Shown here in pieces: positions 38,474-50,774 of a stretch of DNA of 64,000 nucleotides. The translations under genes were made by a program, and so were the position numbers. Each line of letters begins with the position of its first letter. Position 1 is the first letter of the stretch. The notes beneath the pieces are model-generated. The model was not told the DNA's origin. It searched no databases and was given only the letters and a program-made list of their open reading frames with translations. The stretch lies in contig HG738136.1 in the NCBI GenBank assembly GCA_000499405.2, positions 1,652,646 through 1,716,645 on the forward strand, written 5' to 3'. The stretch comes from Onchocerca volvulus (Eukaryota > Nematoda > Chromadorea > Rhabditida > Onchocercidae).

Positions 38474-41400
38474 GTATAGTATTGTAGCGATATCCATGAA
38501 ACTCCTTAAGTTGCCATAGTATTTGTAATATCCATGAAATACCTTAAGCTGTATATACCAAATTTCATATAGGTTGTAAATGCCATTCATGATTTTCGCG
38601 GAATGGCATTGGCTGGTGTGGGGAAAAAAGTGCGACTATATGACCTTGGAAAAAGAAAATTGCTTGCCAAGTGTGAAAACAGGGTAAGTTTTTTCTTTTT
38701 TTTTTGTTTTTGTCTTTATTTGTATGTAAAACAGTTTATTTTGCTTCGAAAAATGAAGGATTTATTAAGCTTTCGATTTAGTTTTGGATGATAATATTAA
38801 AAGAGAAGGAAAGGATAAAAATAGAGAGGATAAACGTAGCAGTTGTGCAGTTCAATCTTGGTTCTTGGAAATGGTTGTTGCTAAAATTAGATAGGAAGGT
38901 CATCGAAAGAATTCAGAGATAAGAAAATCCTGTCTGTAATTTCACAGATTTGATGCTGAATAATATTCCAAATCTGGAATTCATTCTATAATTCACAACT
39001 GAAAAATAATTAATTTTTAACATTTCAAGTCTGAGAATTTATAGAACAAGTAAATAATTTTTTAAAACAATTCCTGATACCATGATTAAGAGAAAAATAA
39101 ATGATAGGATTTAGAGCTGATGTAACATGACCCATAGAAGATGATAAAGACCAAACTTGTGGACTGACATATAAAGAAAATCCATATAGTATACTGAAAA
39201 AAAGTTTGCAAAATATGACAGAACCGCTTAAAAAAGTAATCAATTCAACAGCTTTAACCTGCGGAATCATTTTTCTATCCAAGATACCACGAAATTTGGT
39301 TTTTGACGACCTGGAGAAAATTTGTAAAAGTGAGTAGTTAGAGTATTGTTTTTCGATGTTCAAGTCGTCGATTTCTTCAGAAGCACCGTCCCTGAAAATT
39401 TTTGTTGCTGTGTTTAGATTTTTGAAAAGAATAGGGAGTGGGGTAGGAAAAATGAAATCGTACTAGAAGTTGATTTGGAGTTTTCGCAGAAAACGAGGAA
39501 TGTTGACAGAAAACTGAAATTCGCAAAATTAATAAAAAGTGATGCAGTTTTTCTTGTTTAGTTATTTCAATGAAATCACATGTTAAAAATTGATTTTTTC
39601 TTTTTTTTCTTTTCTTTTTTTTTTTTTTTTTTTTTTTCTGAAACTGTTGAAGAAATTTTTAATTTAATTAACACAGCAAATTTCTCCTCAATAGTATTAT
39701 AACTAATGAGGAATTTAATCATGCGCGTTATTCAAAATAAGCTCGTGAAAGCAATTTTTAACTGTGATTTCATTTATTCCATTTTGAACGAAAAGAAATT
39801 TGATTTGTTGAATAAAGAGAGAAAGTAAAAATTACCTTTGCAATTTTTTCTCAGTTACCTCCGATTTTATATCCGATGGTTTGTTCATTTCATGTTTTAG
39901 AGACTGAGTTTGACTCTGAAATTAAGTTTTTCCTAACTTATTCAAAGAAACGTATCAGTTTGCTGTAACTACGCGCATATTAAATGCATTGCGTTTTTCA
40001 TGCGACTTTGCTACAACAAATATTTGATGATCCGCACAGCTATCAGTTGTTGAAGCATCAGGAAACTCAGTATAACAAAATATGAAATCCAATTCTAGAA
40101 AATTTAATTAGAAAATAGAAGGTTAGGACAGAAATATTTGAAGTTTTCAAGTTTTATGAATTTTTTGAAGTGTAAAATTAAAATATTGTACTGAGATTTC
40201 GGTAAATTTGATAAGAATATTTGTATCGATGGTAATGATTTTGTTTGAAATTCCTTGAACATTGAAGATCCAAAAAACCCCAATTATTTATGGAATTATC
40301 GCATATTCCTATAATCTGTTGCATTTCTATTGGAGATTTTTAGCAAGTGCTATTATAAAATCAAGATTAAAAAAAACGCTGTAGACTTTGAATTTAATAA
40401 TTCAAGTTTTTACCGATTTTCTTTGTTCAGAGTGAATATTCGGATTTGTATAGGATTTCCGCAGGAAATTTTTTTTTGCTCTTGACGATCCAGCTTCATC
40501 TTTTTTATTCGTATTTCTTAACTCTTCCATTTTAATTTGAACGTTACCTCTGAAAATTTGATTTTATAAAAATAGTTTTGAAAATTGATTTGAAAGATTT
40601 CAATTGGTTATTGTCATACAGAAATGAGATATTTTCCAGGAGGAAAGAAAGTGTCGCGAAAAAAATATGTATTGGAATTAATCAAAAAAAAAAGTGTAAA
40701 ATATTCATGAATGCTTTATGAGAACAATTCATTCTTCTAAATTTCAAAAATTTGAAACTTCAGATATATCCTCCAGATTTCTTCCATGATAGTCTTGAGT
40801 GATGTTTACTTGAAACTTACCTAAAAACTTTAAATGAAATATGGTCTAGTCTTTTTTGCGATTCATAATCTGGATTGAATGATTTTACTGCATCCAAGAA
40901 TTCTGTTACCGTCACAGATCGTCGTGTAATTAGGACAATTTTTGCAGAAAGAAAAGTTACAAGCACCATTGGTACATAGAAACTTAATGACGCACTGAAG
41001 TTGGGTATAATTCATTTTGCTATAGCATTTTAAATTGCATCGGTTTCAAAACGCATAATTGATATGATGCAGTATTTTCATCTAGACAACATTTATGCTT
41101 ATTTTCATTTTTATACTTAAATACAAAATACGAGATCTATTTGTTGGTTTGCTTCAATAGATACAATCATACTTTGATATAAAGTAAGGAACTAAATAAT
41201 TTCTGTATAGAATTAAACTTCTTCAAATTGTATATGTAGATTAATTGATTAACTAATTATTACATTTTTTAATCAATTACCTTTTCTTTATTTAATTACC
41301 AATTATTTACCTGACAATAGTGCATAGTCTATAAGCATGCGCTGGAATACAGATGCATTGGTTATTTACTGAGGTATAAATGTTTCTAAGCAGGAAATTT

Positions 41401-44400
41401 GGACTAGACAGCAAAAATGAACCCATCAGGATAATAATAATACTCATGTAAGTCCTACGACGGGTCACCAGTAGTGGATAGTGTAGTGGTTTGGTGATTG
41501 CGATAAATCGATCAATACTGATTGCAGTTATGATATAAGTGGATGTCGTACACATCCAGATATCCATTGTAATGCCTGTGATGCAAAAGAAATCACCGAA
41601 TATCCAGTTACCTTTCAGGACTATATTTATCGCATTGAATGGAAGGATTACTATTGCAATCTGGAATTGCTAAATTCTGATTGTTAGGTCGTTTTTCTTT
41701 TTTTTTTTTCATGCAGAAAAATGCTTGAAATATTCGTTAAGTCTTTAAGGTTTTTTGAATTGAATATCAAATTAATTTTCAAAAATCTGCATTAAAAAAT
41801 CGTTTCAATGTTACCAAGAAATCATAAATTCGGATTGTTTTGAATCTGAAATAGAATCATTAGTTGGCCTGCAAACTTTTTTGCGTGCTAAAAAAAGCTT
41901 AAAATCTTTTCTGTTTCTCATCAGTGATAATTCATCTTTAAGCATAGAGTTGATCTTTTTTTATAGCAATGTTTGAAATAAAAGTTAGATTTTGTAATAA
42001 TAAAAATTTGTGAGAATTTTTTTTTTTTTTTTTTGATCTTTTTCTTAAGATTGTGATAAAATAGAGTAAGATTTCCATTGTTTTCTTCTAATAATTGATT
42101 TCTAAATTTTACCATCAAATCGACAATCGCAAGTGATATAGTAAACATTCTAATAGTAGCACGAAGTTTTTTCTTCATCGTAACGTCAATAATAACCAAT
42201 GAATTACCAACAATAATTACTAAATCCAGTAGGATAAATGCTGTAACCGAGAAAAATATTTGCGAAAAGCTGGAATCGTATTGAATTCTATTCCACTTCT
42301 CATAAGTGCATGTGTTCATTGAAACCTGTTTCATAAGAGTTAAAATTTGAATAAATTAGAGATCAAGATCGGTAGAGTAGAGACCAGAAATAGGTTAAAA
42401 TAGAGTTGGAATCAAGAATAGGATATAATGAAATTATGTAATAACTTTTGAAGTAATTATTGATATCTGCTTTTCCTTAGATTCCCTTTTCTCAGTGTTT
42501 TGTGCATTATTTAAATGTTGGACTACAAATTAGTTTCTGTTACTCATAGCAATGTTTCAAGAGTGGAATGGAGAAAATTGAGAGAATTGGCGGCATTGAA
42601 AAGATTTAATTTTACATATTATATTATTGAAAGGCTTATTTACAGTATTTATAAACTATTTAAGAAAATGACATTAAAAAATTACATTACTTTAAGGTGT
42701 ATTTTCGTCATCAATTTTATACAAAATGAAATCGAATTTCTTGCTAATATATGAATTTAATCAAGATTTTTATAAATTAGATTAATAATATTCAATTAAT
42801 GTTGGATTGATTTTGTTTATCTGATTAACTTATAATATAAATAACATATAACATGTAATTTATTTATCGTATATGATTCATAATTTATTTGTCATTATTT
42901 TATAACATGTAAAAATTTAAACGCTGGATAACAAAGGGAAAATCTTGAAAATTTGAATCACTATCCAGTTTTTTAACTATAAAAACGTTCATATTACCAT
43001 CATATCTCTATACATCTAATCGTTTTTTTTTTTAATTAACTTAACTAAGAATTGTTTAATAATGGCAGGAACAATGAGATAATTTTTGATTCTCCTATTT
43101 TAATCTTGTACATATATTATCATGAAAATTATGAGAGCATAAGACCTATTAAAACTTATCAATTAATCAAAAAGAGAAAATTTATATATGTTCAATCGTA
43201 AGAATTGAATAAACCATAAAACTGTACATTTTTTATTTTTTGAATGTTTGAATATTGAAATATTACCAGTTGATGATAAATGATTACTGATCATTTATCA
43301 TCAACTGGTAATATTTCATGTTTTTTTTTCGAAATAATGGAGTTATGGTATCAATAGTAAAAAGAAAATATTGTGAAGTCTCAATGCATTTTTGAACTGC
43401 GAAGAAAAAAAAAAAAGATTGTATTATTGGGAAATTTCAAAACAAAGTTATCTATTTTTTAAAGTTAGAAATAAAGTTTTCCTGCATAAAATTGTGGTTA
43501 AATATTGTAACTATACTCATCATAAAAACAAAAGCTAAACTTTTTCAAGTTTATTGTTATTAGAATATATATGTGCTTAAAATGTATTTCAAGCTAAATA
43601 AAAGTTTTCTTTTTTCAGCAAATACCTACGCAAGTTGTTGATATTCGATCAATGGGACAGCGTATTGTTGTTAGTGATTCACAGGAATCGGTACATTTCA
43701 TGCGTTACAAAAAACAGGTAATTTTGTTGGGATTTAATCCAACTTCTAAGAAAATTTGAAAATGATAAATAACATGAATTTATAATGCAATTAGACTCAA
43801 CTTGATGTTTCCTAAATTTGAGGATGGCCAACTATCGATATTCTGTGATGAGACTTCTCCACGTTACGTAACATGTGTATGTCTATTGGATTATGATACA
43901 GTTGCAGTTGGAGATCGTTTCGGAAATATTGCTGTGGTAAGTTTAATTAGCGAAATTCGTCTTTTCGAATTGATTGCAAAAGAGCCACATAAGTTTAGTT
44001 TATAGTTTAGGAGCAGTTGACTTCTAAAATATTTGGATTGATTCCAGAGTTTTGAGAAATTAATAAAATGCAGAATTGAAATCAAAATGTTAGCCTTTTT
44101 TCAAGCCACTATTTTTATTATCTTTGATTTCTTTTAAATATCTTTTTAATTTCAGTTTTCTTATCTTGAATTAGATTTCAATTCTTGATTCTAATTCTAA
44201 ATTTTTAGATTCTTGAATTTTCATATTTCAGCTGCGATTACCGAAAGGTGTAACTGAAGAAGTGCAAGAAGATCCGACAGGTGTGCGTGCGCTATGGGAT
44301 CGAGGAAATCTGAATGGAGCTTCACAAAAAGTATATTTTTTTGTTTTTTCTTGGTTATTCGTTGTTTTTAAATAAAATTTCATATCACATCTAGATTTAA

Positions 44401-46278
44401 CATTTGCTATTTCTTTTTTGTTTGCATACATTTTTAAAAACCACGTATTAATTATTTGTTTATTTGTTTACTTGCAAATTTTTCAAATTATTTTCAAAAG
44501 TTTACATTCTTTTTTCTTTCAGTTTTAATTTTTTATTAGAAAATCAGTATTGACATTCATTAAGATTGAGTAAATGATTCAATTGAAAAGGCTATAAATG
44601 AGGATAGTCAAAAATATGGATTGATTTAGTATATATTTGATATACCAATATGGCTGTCTTTTTTATTGACGCTACATTAAATTATGGTAACGGATTAGAA
44701 TTTTAATGTTTATTTTGGCGACATTATCAGTATTAACCGATATTAGAATTATGGAAATTATTTTGATGGACCTTTCTCAGTTGATGCGTTTCAGCCTATT
44801 ATGTATCAACTGATTAAATGAATTTCAGAAATTTAGTTTAATTAGTAAATTACAAATCTATATAAATAAAAATGTAAATGTTACCTTGTTACTAATCACA
44901 GATCTATGGGAAGTTCTCCACCGATTGTTTTCAAATTTTGACACAACCTTGTATAATTAAATAAATGAGTAATTGCATAGAAATTTGAAATTTTTCTACA
45001 TAATTTTTTTATAGTTGGAAGCCATAGCTCATCTTTATATTGGCGATGCAATAACATCAATGCAGAAGACATCTCTAGTACCGGGTGCAAACGATTGCCT
45101 ATCATATACGACAATTTCAGGAATTATTGGAATTTTGGTACCATTTATGTCCAGAGATGTAAGTTATGAAACTTTATTTTGTTAATTTCATTGGCTTATT
45201 TGTTCATCTTTATAATTATATTCACTTTTCAATTTATTTAATTCTTTGTTTTCTCATTAATTTGTTTGCCAAACAGTTTTAGTAAGTTTACTCATCCGGT
45301 TGCTATTATTTCATTTAATTATTGTTTTATTTAATTATTTATGTTTTTTTTTAATGGTATTTCAAATCTTTTAATTGGAAAATTTTGCAGTTGCTTGTTA
45401 AACACTTTCAAACTTTTAATAGAAACACCGATCATCTATTAAATTCTCTGGTCTTTGTAGGAATTCGAATTTTTCCAAAATCTTGAAATGCACATGAGAG
45501 TAGAATATCCGCCGCTTTGTGGTCGTGATCATCTTGCTTATCGTTCCTATTATTTTCCAGTCAAGGTATTGCTATTAACAATTGAAGATCAAAAATTCAA
45601 TCAATATAGTATTTTTATATTATATTCTTTTGAGTTCATTACAAAAAAATTCTGAACATTTTGCATTTGAACAACTTTTGCAAAAGATTCTCGCAAATAT
45701 GCATCTAAATTTCAGTCAATTATTGATGGTGACCTCTGCGAACAGTATTCGTTAATGTCATTGGATAAGCAAAAATCAGTTGGTGAAGAACTGGGAAGGA
45801 AGCCAACTGAGGTTATTGTTATGATTTGGTTACAATTGAGATTTTTATCTGGAAGATTATAATGATGTCTTCGAAAATAGCTAAAACCAAGGAATAAAGA
45901 TTGAAAGTTATTTGTTTGATATTACTTAACTGCGTACTCTGCAGGAAAAGAACTGAGAAATTTGCTATTATTAGTAAGATGAAAACATAATTACTTATGG
46001 CTTGATAACTCTTGCAATTATTTCATTAGTTATTTATTATTGCATTAGTTATTTATTACTGCATTAATTATCCCTGCCATAATTTGAATCGCATAGGAAG
46101 TGTAGCACAAGCGTGGCATAGCATTAACACATTATAGTATCGGTGTTGTGGACTGTTATTATTTCACGAAGAAATTAATTGAATATAGAGTATTTCATGT
46201 GTTATTTCACTATCAGTATAGGGACATAATCAAAAATCATTTCACGGATTTAAGCTTTATATTAAAAATCTAAGTTTC

Positions 46279-46309
<31 letters not shown>

Positions 46310-46580
46310 TGTGAGAGACATAAATAACATAAACTTTGAATTGAATTTCTAAATCTCGCCTCAAATTTTATTTTTTGTTCAGTTTTAAATAATTCATTTT
46401 TTTTTTTTGATCAATAAATATTAGATATAAGTTTCAATTTATTCGAACCCGAAGTAGTTGTTGAAATTATATCTTTAACAAAATTATTAGAAGACAAATG
46501 TACTCAATTGATTTTAAATTTTGATTATTTTTCAGATTCATAAGAAGTTGGAAGATATTCGAACTCGTTATGCGTTTTGA
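30420..46580 (+). CDS. SF3B3: Splicing factor 3B subunit 3 (SF3B3/SAP130)
   Basis: Twenty-eight exons: 30420-30506, 31020-31161, 31394-31564, 32244-32416, 32677-32818, 32908-33020, 33218-33355, 33829-33932, 34220-34385, 34618-34786, 35093-35244, 35395-35550, 35727-35902, 36064-36166, 36384-36506, 36782-36936, 37106-37280, 37516-37639, 37820-37910, 38097-38268, 38573-38683, 43619-43717, 43823-43936, 44232-44330, 45015-45158, 45461-45565, 45716-45811, 46536-46580. All phases agree, giving 1214 residues (human protein 1217). SF3B3 is a beta-propeller scaffold of the SF3b complex in U2 snRNP, needed for branch-point recognition. Family landmarks run in order from [10 protein letters not shown] through [52 protein letters not shown] and [10 protein letters not shown] to the C-terminal [13 protein letters not shown]- and C-terminal (CPSF-A type) propeller regions are both complete. 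Intron 21 (4.9 kb) contains an antisense GPCR gene. Confidence 0.97.
38431..38471. repeat. 41-base T homopolymer in an SF3B3 intron
   Basis: An uninterrupted T run in intron 20, about 100 bp upstream of exon 21. It may serve as extra polypyrimidine sequence or be neutral slippage. Its length may be uncertain in the assembly. Confidence 0.8.
39025..42334 (-). CDS. Aminergic-like rhodopsin-family GPCR, nested in SF3B3 intron 21
   Basis: Six minus-strand exons (42334-42113, 41660-41311, 40994-40821, 40549-40414, 39915-39836, 39391-39025) join in phase to 442 residues with seven membrane spans. Family landmarks: GNS in TM1 (Asn44), LAIVDL in TM2 (Asp72), Cys100 and Asp107 in TM3 (the amine-binding Asp position), DRF at 124-126 in place of DRY, P-LHYP in loop 2, Tyr-Val-Pro in TM5, and NPIIY (Asn415) in TM7. 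Loop 3 is about 100 residues, charged and serine-rich. Expected role: plasma-membrane receptor coupled to G proteins, probably neuronal, with an amine-like ligand. Odd: TM6 reads VIFCKLFF, lacking the usual Trp and Pro after Cys. Start could be Met1 or Met6; a CAG acceptor lies between them. I cannot name the orthologue. Confidence 0.88.
43256..43318. repeat. Near-palindrome with 29-bp perfect arms
   Basis: The arm TGAAATATTACCAGTTGATG plus ATAAATGAT is followed by a 5-base spacer and its exact reverse complement. It sits in SF3B3 intron 21, about 920 bp upstream of the nested receptor's start. A miniature foldback element or hairpin; no coding capacity. Confidence 0.92.
44856..44952 (+). mobile_element. 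MITE-like element, copy C (truncated)
   Basis: It starts with ATCTATATAAATAAAAATGT, AAATGTT, and contains CTCCACCGATTGTTTTCAAA and ACACAACCTTG, matching the left half of copies A and B. The right half is missing. It lies in SF3B3 intron 24 and ends only about 62 bp before exon 25. Confidence 0.75.
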
Positions 46581-46589
46581 GCTCTTTTA

Positions 46590-49500
46590 AAGATATTTTT
46601 TGATATCACAATTTTTGCGATTGCCAGATAAATTTGTTTTTTGCTTCAATGATCTCGATGTAAATTTTATTATATTTTACATCTTAAATTGTTGATTGCT
46701 TTTGATGTTATAACATGTTGGAAATTTAATATTGCCGGAAACATCTAAAATCTCCGAATTTCGAAATGTAGAATGTAAAATCCTTCTGAAGTGCGAAATT
46801 CAAATTTAACATTGCTTTTTATAAAAGTAAGAATTGAGAGGCGATTGGAAGCTACTAATAGTTATCAGTCAAAGATGCGGTTGATATTTTTCGATGTTCA
46901 TTCGTTTACTTGACGTAAAAATTACATAATTTTATTTTTATGACTGGTTATAATTGTGAAAAAATTCTAATTTTTATTATTTCAAATTATTGCAAAATTA
47001 CTTCCTTCAGTTTATTTTGTTTAGTCTTTCCGTACGAGAAACATTGTTTTGAATTCATCATTTTTTATGATTGAAGATTTTGCTTGTTAATTTGAAATAG
47101 TTTGTCGTATGGAACTAATAAAATTTTAACTAAACTAATTGTTGGCAAGTATAATTATTTTAAAAGGGCGAAAAATTATGCATATCATTTTGGTCATTGC
47201 TCGGTATAGTAAATTGATAAAACAGGGACGGTTTATTGAATCTTTCCGAAAGATAAGTCATTTCCGGAATTTTTTGTTTCTTTTGAAATCGCATTAATTT
47301 TAATATTCTGATGAGATTGGTCCTGTTGAAATATTTTTGAGCCAGATTTTTCATCATTTTGAAGTCAGACTTAGACAGTCGTGCCATGTAAAGGTTGCAA
47401 AATACATGGACATGCTGTAAAGATAGCTATGAAACATTTGATAGTGATGCGGTTCGTTCAACAATGCTTAGTTTTTTTTTTTTTTTTTTTTTATTTCGAG
47501 TTATTCGAAATTATTTTTTAAAATTTATTCTTCTTGAAACATTATTTGGAATTCGTCAATTTTTGTGATTGAAAATTTTTATGGTTTTTTTTGTAATTAT
47601 GATAGATGTGAGTTGTGTTAATTTGAAGTAACTCGTAATTTGGAATAGAAAAATGATGAACATACTTTGATTAATAAATGATGATGAACGTACTTTTAAT
47701 GATTTCGTAGCGCATGATTTCAGGTGTTGTATAAGTGAATGATGAATGTTCATGAACAAGTTCTTCGGGAAGAACGTAAATTCTCACGTCAATTTGTTCG
47801 ATGTTTCTAGGCAGAAGTTGAAGTTTGTTTGGCAATAACCGTTAGACGTCATTCAGAATCAGGAATTTTTTTACTGGGTATAGTACATATTTATTTGACA
47901 ATTTCAATCGAACGCTGATATTTCAGTACATTGATGTTAGCTGATAATTTTATGATTGATGATTGAAGGAATTCTGATGAACTTTTCGAATTAAATTAAA
48001 TGATATGATTAATGTATGTTGACAAAGTGCTATCAGATGATTGAATTCTTCCGTATATTGTTATCATTTAATTTAATTTAAATTTTTTATCTTTCCCACG
48101 ATTTGAAATATATTTAATTTGTTTTCTAGGTATTGGCATTGCTGAAGATTGAAAATTAAGTTTTTGTTTTATCAATTCGATCTTTCTGACCTATGAATTT
48201 TATGAAATAAAGATATATCAACTCTAATATGCACTGATATATTACATTTGAATCTACTCATTTAAGTTATAATTTTGCGATTTCGAATCTTAACTTTCTG
48301 AAATCGCATCAATTGCTCGTGATATTCTTTATATAAATTCAAATTTTTGATAAATTTTAATCTGAAAGCATGAATATAGACAAATTTTCATTTATTTTTT
48401 TCCTTTTACTTATTGATAATTTGTTGATAATTAGATTTTTTTAAAAATTATAAAATATATGAGATAGTCGCTTACTGACTGCTTATAAGTATCACAGAAT
48501 ATTTCTACGAGATGTACAAAAATGATCCATCCTAACCGCCCTGATCATTGTGATCTCATTTTGGAGTTATTGATTAAAGCAATCATTTATATGCTTCATT
48601 CCATATCTGAAATTTTTTATTTTAGTTTCAATTTTTTTTTTCTTTTTTTTTTTTAAATTTCAAATTACGGTAGAAAGTTGTTCATTACATGTACATATAT
48701 ACACAATAATACATTTGGTTGTTTTTTTATGGCAAAATAAAAAATTGTTCCATAGAAGAAAAGTTCATCAATATATATTTAGTCTTTCAATTTCAAATTC
48801 ATCAACAACTAAGTTTTTCAATTATAACTTCATCAGTAACTAGTTTTCAATTTTGAACAAATTTTTTTGCTAATTTACCGGCCAAAGGTCTCTTAAATAT
48901 TTCTTTTACCCATTTTCCCAATCATTTTTAATCAAAATATTATCAAAGTATTAATCATAAATATTCTGCATTCATCTTTTCAACTTTCTTTGCATCCTTT
49001 TCTATCATCATTCAGAATATTAAAATGATTAACGAATGGGAAAAGAGGAAAAAGTGATAAAGTGATTCTCGAAGAAGAAAATAATCTGATTCTGATATTA
49101 AATTCCAGTTTTATCTCCCTTATCTGCCCATAAAATTCTTCCCGCACGTTCTTGATAATTAATCTCATCTGATATTATATTATCTTCTATTTAGCCCTTT
49201 CTATATAATTAATAATTTGCTGCTGAATTTAAAAACTTCGAATTTTCTCTTCTTTTTTGAAAGTAAGATTGCAATACTAATTCTATTTCAATTCTACCGT
49301 TCTTCTCCATAAAATTCCTACTTTCCCTTTCTAGCATTTCTGAAATTTGAATTTTTAACAGTGAACAATTCTTTCTTGAAAATCTACTCTTCACAACTCT
49401 TTTAATACGATGAAATGTGCAGTATTGTTAGTACTGTAATTTTTTTACAAATTAATCCCAGATGATAATATCAGTGATAAAAATTGCAATATCCGCAGTC

Positions 49501-50690
49501 TTCTCCTTCATTTCTTTTCAAGGAAATCACTTCTTATCACTTTCTTCTTTATCATCTTCTTTATCACAACAATACAATTACTGTTATCAATATAACCAGT
49601 TGGCTGTAAGCTATCGAAAAACCTGTTTATAGTAAACAGGTCTAATGAACGATCCCTTCATCTAAATCCATTCTTCATAATTCTTTTGCATTTATGATGA
49701 TAATACGCTTGCTATATTCATATTTAGAAAATTTTTATAAAAAATCAAGATTTTAAAATTCATTCTTATCAATATTCTACGAAGAGAAAGGTTTCGATTT
49801 CTGGAAAGTCAAATCAATCTATAAATTTAGGATAAGATTGACATTTTTAAAATTTTATGATAAAACAGATTTGGAATTTGAAATAAGACAACCTGAAATA
49901 CGTATTTTAAAAATATATCGCTAAATACTGATGTTTGAGCAATAATTCAAATTAAGTAACTATCTGTTTATTGCTCTATGGTTCAAAAAATTTTGATCAT
50001 ATTGTTAGCAACCTATTTGATTGATGAATTTTAAAATTCCATAATCGTGAATAACTCAATATCAAGGAAAAAATTGCTGATAATATCGGATGATTGCGAA
50101 ATATATTCAAAATTATTAAAGAAAACTTTTACCATGATTTTAAACTTGGTCGTAGAATTTTATTTTCCGGTTTTTCTATAACTTCGCAACTCCTTCTGTG
50201 AAAAACTTTCGAATTGAGCTAATACTAAACTCATGTTTCGGTAAAATGTCTTGGAATCAGATTGGAAAAATTGAAACAATTAAAAGTATAATATCCTAAT
50301 ATTAATACAATTAAAAGAGTAAAAGATCAAAAGATCAAAAATTAAAAGATCAATTAAAAGATCAAAAAATTTAATCATTTTAAGTTTATCATTGTCTGAA
50401 AATTCCGCCTCCAAAAAATATTTGCTGATCATAATTCCAATTTTTATAATCGTAATCTGTTAATTGTTTTTAAAATTTAGTTTTTAGTAAAAAGAAGTTG
50501 CGGGTTCAATTGGAAAAACTATTTGATAAGCTTAATAAAAAATTAAAAGGATTTGTTTGGAAAAAATTTTAATTATTTAATAAAATTGTTGAATATTTTT
50601 TGTTTTAAAAATCGAATGATTTTCCAAATACAGTATATCGCAAAATATCAACTGTAATCATTATTATTGCATTTCTGTGTTCATTTGAAG
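46590..50690. other. Intergenic region after SF3B3
   Basis: About 4 kb without a convincing gene. SF3B3's 3' UTR should occupy the first part; AATAAA occurs near 47116. A 75-codon minus-strand frame (47387-47160) is the best open stretch, but I recognise nothing in it. A 9-bp hairpin (ACCTGTTTA, 3-base loop) lies at 49621-49641, and a short AAAAGATC tandem near 50318-50370. Confidence 0.5.
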
Positions 50691-50698
50691 TGCTGTAA

Positions 50699-50707
50699 TT
50701 TTTACAG
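50699..50707 (+). promoter_or_regulatory. Likely trans-splice acceptor of the four-span protein gene
   Basis: TTTTTACAG, 67 nt before the chosen ATG, fits the nematode acceptor consensus. No upstream exon is evident. Confidence 0.4.
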
Positions 50708-50774
50708 TATTAAAAAAATATATCAGTTTGAAAAGTTAAATAATAATTTTGAATTCAAGGATTTTGAATCAAAG

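Noticed and set aside
47160..47387. 75-codon minus-strand frame as a small gene
   Set aside because: Composition is plausible, but there is no family match, no clear acceptor before the ATG, and frames of this length are common in this window.
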